A DNA stretch of 64,000 nucleotides from Daphnia carinata (lineage: Eukaryota; Arthropoda; Branchiopoda; Diplostraca; Daphniidae). A program made the translations under genes and the position numbers. This document shows, piece after piece, positions 26,900-35,923 of the stretch. The first letter of the stretch is position 1, and every line of letters begins with the position of its first letter. The notes under the pieces were generated by a model. The model worked only from the letters and a program-made list of their open reading frames with translations. It did not search any database and was not told where the DNA came from. Location of the stretch: NCBI RefSeq assembly GCF_022539665.2, contig NC_081331.1, positions 8,773,534 through 8,837,533 on the forward strand, written 5' to 3'.

Positions 26900-27818
26900 C
26901 TACTTTTTAGGGATGGCTCCCGAAAACCCTTTGCTATTATCTACCTGATACTTGGGCTTCCCATGGGTGAATGGTATGTAGCGATACTTGATCATATGCT
27001 ATGACAAGAAAATATTTAAGAATAATTAATTCCATATTTTGAATTGTAAAAATTACCTTAATCTGACGCTTCATGGTGAGGCAGAAGAGTGTGATGAAGT
27101 ACATCACAAGGATAGGCCAAAAAACGGGGACATTGAAAACTTCAAAAAACGTACAAAACACTGCAATTACTGTAGATTTGGAGACAGAATACCAAAATTT
27201 AAATTCGGGTAGTCTCCTGATAAATGGACGAAATTCTTCGTTTGCTTTTGTTGGCAATTCTGGACCATCTTCAGATTCTGCATTAATAACATAAATCAGC
27301 CTTGATATTACTTTATGTCCAAATCATGATACCTTCAAAATCTGACATTGCAGGATCAATTTTTGGAGAGAGAAATGCAATGAAAAGGTTTAAATGGTAA
27401 ATGCCTAGAGCGTATGTGACTATATACCAGCCCTAAAATGAAAATGAAATTTAATAAAAAACATGAAACCTGTTAAAAAAACCTAACATATTTGGTACTA
27501 GCCTTGCTGAAGAAAACTCTTGCCAAAAATACTGTTATCAGTACAAAGGTAAAGATCCATCTTGATATGGGATGAGGAGTTGACTTGTCCAGAAGAGTTT
27601 GATATGCCTACAAAAAAAAGTATGGTGAGAGACGATCACAATTTGCAATGACTAAAGTAGCACACTGTAACAATAATATTATCCGGAAAGTTATCTAAAC
27701 AACTTGCAGTTGTTGGTAAGCCAAATATTAAAATAATTACTTGTCCCAGCCTCTTAAAAAACTGCATTAACAGGTTAGGAGTTTGCCTTGAATCAGCTCC
27801 TTGATCCGGGATCATCAT
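26900..27818 (-). CDS. RER1: RER1, ER membrane-protein retrieval receptor
   Basis: Minus-strand exons 27818-27741, 27607-27503, 27432-27333, 27277-27057 and 26998-26900 sum to 603 nt, giving 200 residues (human RER1 has 196). Diagnostic blocks are [88 protein letters not shown] and [19 protein letters not shown]. The family has four membrane segments and works in the early Golgi, returning escaped ER membrane proteins and unassembled subunits through COPI vesicles. I start at the first of two adjacent ATG codons; a possible acceptor (CTAG) just upstream suggests an intron in the 5' UTR. The intron after F-S-K begins with GC. The C-terminal tail is short and ends A-I-P-K-K. Confidence 0.96.
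27433..27502 (-). other. GC-AG intron in RER1
   Basis: On the minus strand the exon ends AGCAAG and the intron begins GCTAGT; the acceptor is TTTTAG before GGCTGG. The conserved peptide FFSK-GWYIVTY demands this junction. A GT two bases further on (GCTA|GT) would shift the frame. Confidence 0.85.
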
Positions 27819-28488
27819 AACAGCCGATAGCACCTAGAGCCATGAATCAAAGATATTTTTAGTGTCCATTCGACACGTCATTTGTTTTCAATTAACACTA
27901 GAAATGACATATTCATTCAAACGGGCATGCAAAAAATTGAAAGCTATTCTACTCAAAGACTGCGTTCAAAATTCTAATAACTTAGTCTGTAAGAATTACC
28001 ACTTTCTCGTAATATAGTTACTTTTAAACAAAACGTAGCGTAGCGGCAGGAATGAGAAAATTATTATTTAGGCAGCCATGACACCACTTCGATAATTCCC
28101 GGTTGTCACTTATAACCGTACGGCTTTGGACTAAAGGCCTCTACTTTAAAAGCAAGGCCGGAAAGCTACGAGCAATAGTCTCCCAGTAATGTAGGGTTTC
28201 GCCCTGCGAAGATCGGGGAGCTATTTCGTCGATGCAGTGCGCGGATTTTTTTTTCGGTGCTGTTAGTTCTTCGACCGGTGCTATTGCCCCGATTAAATCC
28301 CCGACTAGACCCTTAAAACATCGCTTTTTGTCCTTCTTAAAAAATTTTAAAAATAGGGCTTGGCCCTATTACCTAAAACCCGAAAAAAGAGTGTCAACAT
28401 ACCCGAAAAATGTGAAAAATGTCCAGTTGGTTACTACCCGAGTAAGTGCTTTTTAAGCGGTTCCGTTCGGTTCAAAATACCCGGTATA
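27819..28488. other. 5' flank of RER1, no gene seen
   Basis: Contains the presumed RER1 promoter and 5' UTR. The ORF at 28232-28456 has no family resemblance and abuts repeat sequence. Confidence 0.4.
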
Positions 28489-28607
28489 CAACATGGTCTC
28501 AGTACATATGTACTAAGTAGTACATAGTTGCAGATGCACTTTTTCTTATGGGCTAAACGCGCAAGGCGTTATTCAATTGTTTTTTGGTATGGCTGTCTGC
28601 TTGAAAT

Positions 28608-28715
28608 TTTTCCGCACGGAGGGCGCGATAAAACGTAGTTTTCCACGCGGAAGGCGCGATAAAACGTAATTTTCCACGCGGAAGGCGCGATAAAACGTAA
28701 TTTTCCACGCGGAAT
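28608..28715. repeat. 31-bp tandem repeat, about 3.4 units
   Basis: GGCGCGATAAAACGTA recurs at 28622, 28653 and 28684, a period of 31 bp. Units are nearly identical and separated by TTTTCCACGCGGAA. The related copy at about 62970-63020 has only one to two degenerate units, so this looks like local expansion. Confidence 0.85.
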
Positions 28716-28903
28716 GTGGAAAAAGACCCTTAAAATTGTAAATTAAATGAGAAACGTCGAAATAAATTTGTGTAACTTATCTTAGTTAATTTCTGCGATT
28801 TTCTATCTAAGACGGATATTAAAATTCCCTAGCTGCAAACCAAATTTAAATACTTACTTATAACTACAATTTTTTACACCGACTTACAATTTGAACTTGG
28901 CGC

Positions 28904-29295
28904 CAGACTTGCCGCGATCGCGATCAAAAATTGATCGCCGATCCGATCTCCGATCAAAAAATTGATCGCCGATCCGATCTTTTTAAAAAGATCGGAGATC
29001 GGATCGGCGATCCCAAAAAATTGATCGCGATCCGATCGTTTTTAGCGATCAAACTTTTCGCCATCTAGCTGTAGATTTTCAGCCGCAGGGTTCTATTTCA
29101 CTGCTATTTATGCGAATGCCAATTGAAGGAAACTGTTTAGTGTTCACCCTCAATGGCCGCCAGTGACTGTCGCTGTGACAGCCAATGCTATTTTCGCGAA
29201 ACAGTGTAAATTTTTACCGTTAGATGCTGCACAAAAATGATCGCTAAAAATGATCGGAGATCGCGATCGGAAAATTGATCGGCGCGGCAAGTCTG
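28904..29295. mobile_element. hAT-type MITE, copy 1 (392 bp)
   Basis: Begins CAGACTTGCCGCG and ends with the exact complement CGCGGCAAGTCTG. It is flanked by the 8-bp direct repeat CTTGGCGC (28896-28903 and 29296-29303). Eight-bp target duplications and short C-A-G ends are typical of hAT elements. Arrays of GATC-containing motifs (GATCGCCGATCCGATC) lie inside both ends and can fold back. No transposase is encoded. Relative to the second copy, about 80 bp is missing near the right end. Confidence 0.9.
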
Positions 29296-29956
29296 CTTGG
29301 CGCGATAAGAAAATGGCCGCCATAATGATTTGTCAAAAACCACTTTATCAAGCGTAATTTTTGGGGTTAAATGTAGCATCTTAAAAGTAATCGTTTATAA
29401 TAACTTGTTCCTGGATCACCAGCAACAAAAATATTATAATGATTTCCTGTTTTGACGAAGATTAAGCATCAAACGATCAATGCAAAATTTCGTCTTTTTC
29501 ACACACCCCTCCCCTTTCTAAAATCATGAAATCCTTTAATAATTATTTATGAGGAAAATAAACAGTCAAAATTGACAAATTTTGCATAAATCGATAGCTC
29601 TTTTCAACAGCTATCTACTTCTATGAAATTTATGTTAAATTTTCAGAAAAGGAAAAAGTTTAAACGTAAAAGATCTATTTTTTTGTTTTTATCAGTTGCG
29701 TCCATTACAACCTTAGATGGAAAAACAACAAAAACATATTTTGCCTTTAAGATTTTTTCTATTTGAAAATGTTGATTATAATTACCTAAAAATGGATAGC
29801 CCTTACCAAGGGCTATCGATTTATATTATATTTATATTATTTATATATTAAATCAGCGAATATCGTAATTAATTTTGCTGACAAATAATTAAAAATTTGT
29901 TTCTCTTATATTCGTTTATTTCAATAACTATAACTATTGTACATATATATAATAGT

Positions 29957-30426
29957 CAGACTTGCCGCGATCGCGATCAAAAATTGATCGCCGATCCGAT
30001 CTCCGATCAAAAAATTGATCGCCGATCCGATCTTTTGAAAAAGATCGGAGATCGGATCGGCGATCCCAAAAAATTGATCGCGATCCGATCGTTTTTAGCG
30101 ATCAAACTTTTCGCCATCTAGCTGTAGATTTTCAGCCGCAGGGTTCTATTTCACTGCTATTTTTGCGAATGCCAATTGAAGGAAACTGTTTAGTGTTCAC
30201 CCTCAATGGCCGCCAGTGACTGTCGCTGTGACAGCCAATGCTATTTTCGCGAAACAGTGTAAATTTTTACCGTTAGATGCTGCACAAAAATGATCGCTAA
30301 AAATGATCGGCAAAATTTGATCGCCGATCCGATCTTTCGCAGTTTGATCGGATCGCCCGATCCGATCAAACTAAAAAGATCGGATCGGAGATCGCGATCG
30401 GAAAATTGATCGGCGCGGCAAGTCTG
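29957..30426. mobile_element. hAT-type MITE, copy 2 (470 bp)
   Basis: Same family as 28904-29295, with identical 13-bp terminal inverted repeats and a perfect 8-bp duplication ATAATAGT at 29949-29956 and 30427-30434. It retains a right-hand segment with extra GATCGGATCG-type palindromes absent from copy 1. Non-autonomous and noncoding. Confidence 0.92.
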
Positions 30427-30995
30427 ATAATAGTAATATATATATTATAATTCTATGTATGTATAAATATATAAATATAATTGTACGGATGTATAAATAT
30501 ATATATATAATTGTAATATACTGTATATACAGTACCCTCCAAAAGTGTCGGAACACTAGGGGTTTTTGGGGCCATTTAACATGGCGTCTTATGGCGGAAG
30601 GAGACTTGCGCAAATGTAAAAAAGGGACAGAAAAAATGAAGATAAAAAAATGAAAAAACGCCCAGGTGTTAATTAAATAATCCCCTATCTAGCACAATTT
30701 TTTCAATTTTTTATCTATAAAATTGATTGACTAGCATGCTAGTCATGTATTAACCGAACACCGCGTTTAGCGTACGGGATACCTAATGGCACTACCCCGT
30801 TTTTTTTAAATTTTTTTTCATACAAGGAAATGTTTCCCAGACTTCTTAATTACATCAATCAATAGCATATTCATTAAACTATATTCCCTTTTAATAATAT
30901 CACTAAATTTTAATTATTTTAGGAAAGGGAATTTTTTAAAGTGAAGACGGTACTAAGTTTTTCCCGTCAAAAATAGTTTGTCTTATTCCTACCTG

Positions 30996-31094
30996 AGGCG
31001 CTGAACTCACTACGTAAAAGCAGCCAGAAATGCGTCTGCTTTTTCAGCAAACTATTAGCTGTCACAGGAAAAAAACATTGTGAGTTCAGCGCCT
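30996..31094. repeat. 99-bp element with 15-bp terminal inverted repeats
   Basis: AGGCGCTGAACTCAC at 30996-31010 is the exact reverse complement of GTGAGTTCAGCGCCT at 31080-31094. The homologous element at about 61578-61666 ends the other copy of the large repeat, where one arm runs into poly(A). It may be a tiny MITE or the terminal hairpin of the larger repeat. Confidence 0.8.
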
Positions 31095-31632
31095 AATACC
31101 CTGACCAAATAGCTGAGGATTATACAGATCTTCAGTGACTTTTGCTTACCCGAGTATTCATCGCCAACTTAATCTTTATCAATAAAAAACTTGGAACGTG
31201 GGAAAAAGAGACAAACAAGTGATGTCTAGGGTTGACGTCATCGAATCCATATATGCACGTTTTGTCACAACGTATTGTGTATAACAGTGTCCAGTTCACA
31301 AATCCGTTGCTGTAGCAAGCAGTGCTATAGACTAATAAGACTGAGTACCGCTACCAAACATGATGACCCATTAACTTGTTATGAAATACACTGATTATTG
31401 TAATAGTCTCTATTAGCCACATGAACGAAGACTTTATAGCCTACTCACATATTATATTTTGCGTTTTAGCTATTAGAGACACACGCCATAAAAAAGTAAA
31501 CAAGGTGAGTGCATAAATCCTACTGACAAATCGATCTAAAATCCATTTTTCCATACCTGGTTGGAAAGGATTTTAACGCGCTGCGCTAGCCTACTTAATT
31601 TTGGAGGAAAACGTGGAAGACCTTTTCACTGC
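31095..31632. other. Intergenic, no gene seen
   Basis: Sequence between the repeat and the 3' end of the coiled-coil gene. Nothing recognised. Confidence 0.4.
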
Positions 31633-33221
31633 TTAGGCAAACGAATGCCCGGGTTCATTGTAAAATAAGGGATCAGTGTGAAATTCGATTTCATCTTTGA
31701 TCAATGTCAAGTCGTAAAGAACTTGTTCTATGAAATTTAGTTTGCTAATAGCAATTTTGTTGATAATGGATTGTTTTGGACAAATGGACGAAACGCTGCA
31801 CACGTCAGCATGAGCCAACAATTTGTTTTCGATTTCAATGCTCACCGAGTCAGCAGCTCGACCTATATCGGATGAAACAGAGGCATCGGTTTCGCCCCGA
31901 GTTTGCCCTCTACCATCGCCCATTGCAGCCGCAGCCAATGCTCTCCATCTTTCTTTGTTGCTCTGTACTGACACATTGATTTGTTCGATGCTAGGAACTC
32001 TCTCCAACTCGTCTTTTTTTCCGAAAAGAGTTTTGGTAGGTTTGACAGCCCGCAGATTAGAACCACCAACGTTCGTAAGGGTCCTCGCTATTGGGTGAAA
32101 CGACAAGTGCGCTGCTAAATTTACGATTGCCAAGTAAGTATGGCCGTGTTGTTTGAACGATTCTACCACCGTACAAGTCTGCCACTGTGCGTTTCGGGCC
32201 GTCTTGTTGCGATCCGTTGATTCGTGTGAATGCGTAGCTCGTTGACCGTCGGCAGCATTTGTTTCATCTAGGGTCCGCATCACAGTCTCCTGCAAATTTT
32301 TGTTTGAAATGATGTAGGCTTCCTTTATGTTGTAAGCTTATCGTACGGAGTATTGAACTAGTTTCGTATCGTGAAAACAAAATGTTACCATTGGATGTCC
32401 CTTTCTAAACGTTGATTTGGTTGCGCTGGTTAATATTTCATGATATTCAGTAGCCGTATTTTGCCAAGTTTGATTTAACTCTTGAAATTTACTGACTACT
32501 CGATCAAATCCTTCTACGTCCGATATGGTGTTCTACGAAGATAAAGTTTCAAAAAACATTAAAAAGGAAAACTAGTTGATGCCTAGGGTAGTATGATTCC
32601 TTAAGTGCGTAAGAACTACTTTCTAACCTGGTAGTTTTGCAAGAACTCAAGCTTAGTCATTAACTGGGTTAGATCACCTTCAAGCTGTTGCATCTAAAAA
32701 AAACAGGGTTTAAAACTATAATCTGCACTAGCTGTTTCTTATTGTGTTATGTACCTGGAGTAGGTGAAGGTGTTGCTCCTCGCTCAGTTTTCGACATTCT
32801 TCTTCGTCATTTTCCAGATCCGATAAAACAGATTCACGAATTTTCAAGTTTGTCTAAAGGAAATTCGAAAGTTAAGCTACTATACAAATGAAAACGTAAT
32901 TGATAGACTCCTTTTGACTTTACCTGAAAAAGCTGCAAACTCTGCAGTTCTTCGCACTCCAGTTGTTCCTTCTTTTCTGCTATTGCTGTTCGTTTTTCAA
33001 ATGCGGTTACTTCTTCTCGTAATAGCTGTTTCTTACTTTTTGCCAATTTTTGCTCCAGTTCAGTCACCGCTTCTCGTCGATCCTAGTATCATCATTTCGC
33101 ATGTAGGCAGCTTTTTAAGTAAAAAAACTTTGTTTCTATCACTCACAATTACGCGCATAGCAGTGACGGCATTCGAACGGTGTTTATTCCTAGAAGGTCG
33201 ACTAAGGTCCAAACAAAACAT
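31633..33221 (-). CDS. Coiled-coil protein, possibly CCDC42/CFAP73 (DUF4200)-like
   Basis: Minus-strand exons 33221-33147, 33082-32924, 32853-32755, 32693-32628, 32532-32389 and 32289-31633 all end in phase 0 and give 399 residues. Residues 23 to about 175 form a coiled coil (MRVIDRREAVTELEQKL, EKRTAIAEKKEQLECEEL, NLKIRESVLSDLENDEEECR, LEFLQNYQNTISD, FDRVVSKFQELNQTW). This arrangement, with a K-K-E-Q-L block followed by L-K-x-R-E and a later F-x-x-V-x-x-x-F-x-x-L, resembles the DUF4200 coiled coil of the ciliary CCDC42/CFAP73 family. That is a weak, by-eye match. The C-terminal 200 residues, all in the last exon, are Ser/Thr/Ala-rich and unrecognised. If the assignment holds, it would be a motile-cilium or sperm axoneme component. 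The gene model is firm; the function is not. Confidence 0.6.
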
Positions 33222-35923
33222 TTTTTATCAAATTTTTTAAGAATACACATGATATACATATTGGTTACATTAGTTCACTTTGAAGTTCCATTGTGAATTT
33301 TTGATGGCGAAAAACACACTGGTGCACAGAAGTCACTCAAATTATTGTTGATTTTCACTATGACAACGGAAACCAAGGGGTGTGACCGAGGCCAGCGCCC
33401 TATCTGGCGCAACCGCTGAAACTTATTTTGAATATTCCCATTATATCGTGGTTTCGTTTCCGCTTGAGTCTACTTTACCCCCGGCTGTTTTGGGCTTTAG
33501 TTTTCGATCATTGCCTTTCGTTCAATATCTGAATCAATGTAGCGTGTCTCTAGTGATAGTTTTTCAATTGCTTTTAAAAGATGTCCTTTCAATGAAAGAT
33601 TTTAATTGATCTGATGGATTGCAACCCAATGCCTTCAGATGTGTCAATGGTTTTGCAAAACCAGGTATTTCTGTTTTCTCGGTTTTTTTCTGTGCCACGC
33701 ATGTTCAATAGCGCTGAATCGAAATTTTTAGGAGATCGACTTCAATTTGGTCGTGCACACGAACTTGATAGATGAAGATATTATCGTACCTTGGCCAACC
33801 TTGGCATCTTGTTCGAAAGGCATCACACACTGCTTGAAAATGTAGATAGCAAGTAGCAGCAACTTTACTAGTTTTGTGTGACAAATAAAGAAAAATAATG
33901 ACGACTCCTTTGGGATGCCTCTGGTATCGTACCATCGAACTAATTTGTTTCTTCATATAGATGGAAATGAACTTTGCTATATTTGCCTAACTTTTCTATT
34001 TCAGTCCCATCTTCTTGAAAAGCACCTTGTATAGCATACCGTATTTGAACGGCTTTTGCTGCTACAGGAAATTGCTGATTGTAACACGTTTTTTTCTAAA
34101 AAAACAAGTAATAGTAGCACTTTTTCGCCATAGCTTTGGCATTTTGATATGCGAATGGATCGTGAAAAATCAAGTTTAAAACTGCGCATGTTCCAGCACA
34201 AATAAATGCAGAATAAAGGAAGCCTTTCCATTTTCGCAGAAGATTTGACCTGATATTTTTTCCTAGACACAATCTTAAAAAATCAACACGGAGTTTCTTT
34301 TATCGTTGTACACAATTCAATTGCGTTCTTTTTTTAGTAGTGGCGAAGGCTAACGAAGGTGTCCAATGTAATGGTAAAAAGAAATATAATTCCAAATACT
34401 AACATCTTTGATCAGGAAACGAACGTGCTATGCAAGGCGAACCAAAAAATTTTTCATTTTGAAACCAAGTGGCTGAAAATGATGATACACAGATATACGT
34501 GACTTTGTCACTAATAGCTTTTTTTCTGTTACTAATTCCGTAGTTGACAAGAAACCCCCTTGGCATCGTCACTCACGTCGTCCTTGCAGCTGCCAAGATT
34601 CTGCGTGATCGCGGCCATTTGGTAACACGCAAGAAAGAACACGGTACAACCGATCGGTGCAGTCACCAACAAAAGGGAGTTTTTTTTTAGTGCCACGCAC
34701 AGTAGTCGATTCACTTTTATTTAATAACCCAGTGGAAAATCAAAATTAAAAAATAAGAGTGGCATAATCTCAAGAAATAAATCGAAGGGAGAACAGCAAA
34801 TCGATTCCTTGCACACACAAGTTAACGTAAAAGAAAGAGACATAGTGTGCAGCCTACCTCCGTGATTATGAAGACATTTTTACTCCCTTCTCGTATTCGT
34901 CCTACCCATCGGACCGTATGTAGTAAATCAGAATGCTTACAGGAACCATTTTCCAAAAGGCACATTGAGCTGATTAGGAACAGGAGAACAAGTCATGGAA
35001 ATACCGGCCGGTAACGAATCAGCCAACTTTGCCACCCATCCTTTGGAATGCGGGATGCTATAAATACCGTTTGATGATATAGTTTCCTTAACCCATTTTA
35101 TTGATGCAATGCAGCATGATGAACAGCAGTCTTTGCGTTGGTTTTGTACGGAAAATTATGCAATCGGAATTTCGTCAGTTAGCAGTGCAGTCTCTATTAG
35201 AAAAGAAGATATGAACCCTACTTCGATTGTCTTTTGCAACGCCTTTGAACGTCGAAAAAATGACATACTTTTTTCCCCCATTTCTCCCTTCCCTCGTGAA
35301 TCTTAAACCAATAGTTTTAAGCATGATGCTACCTGACATTAAATAAATTTGATTACGCGTTTCTTGTTTTTTCAAATTTTTATTACAATGAATCGTTTCC
35401 CTAGCCAAGGCCACCAGACCTCCATTCTTGTTTCTATTTCAGCCCCAATCAAAATTAACCCCTCTCTGACAAACTACCCGTGTTCCTCTAAAGAAAGAAG
35501 AACCTCTGCAACACTCCTGCTTCAACATTGGCGAAACGATCGAATCACCAAAGCTGCATTTTCTGCAGATTGATACTCGAATCGTTTCGGTGTGTCCGTC
35601 ATACCGTTCAAAATGTAGGGCGTAGAGAAGCCGGCGGCGGTTAACGGAGGGTTATACCGCTTCGTCTTCCCACTCCCATACATTTTTATTGATAAAAGAG
35701 AACACTAGTTAAAGAGAGAGCATTGCTTTGGATATGTTGCTTTTTCGGACTACGGGTACTTGTCTGATCGGATCAATTTGATTATCTCTGAAATTTGAAT
35801 CAGGAATGTAGCTAGGATTGCGTTAACCAGGTACAATAGAAAATAGTTCAATGACAAAACAGTGTGAATTATTAAGTAAAAAAAAAATTAAATCATCGTC
35901 AGGTCGTACTTTTGTGCAGCACT
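33222..35923. other. Intergenic, no gene seen
   Basis: Only short ORFs without family resemblance. One (34532-34714, minus) has a hydrophobic stretch (SLLLVTAPIGCTVFFLACY) but no splice or neighbour support. A TATA-like CTATAAATA sits at about 35057 on the plus strand with no credible gene after it. Confidence 0.4.

Larger units (their letters stand above)
28489..31094. repeat. Dispersed repeat, copy 1 (with nested MITEs)
   Basis: From CAACATGGTCTCAG to the hairpin ending GTTCAGCGCC, this block matches in inverted orientation the block at 61578-63152, in the same internal order: ATATGTAC palindrome, CACTTTTTCTTATGGGC, ACGTTTTATCGCG motif, AGGGCTATC motif, ACAGTACCC junction, ACTTAGTACCG or its complement, terminal hairpin. 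Without the two MITEs copy 1 is about 1.7 kb, against 1.6 kb for copy 2. No long coding frame is present. ACAGTACCC next to TATA near 30528 looks like a Tc1/mariner-type end, so the unit may itself be composite. Class not determined. Confidence 0.75.

Noticed and set aside
28608-28715. Direct repeats as a CRISPR array
   Set aside because: Contiguous 31-bp tandem units without spacers, in a eukaryotic repeat.
28904-30426. ORFs such as 29897-30121 inside the MITEs
   Set aside because: They translate the GATC palindromes (D/R/I repeats) and are not proteins.
34532-34714. 60-codon ORF with a hydrophobic segment (minus)
   Set aside because: Too short, no splice sites, promoter or conserved motif to support it.
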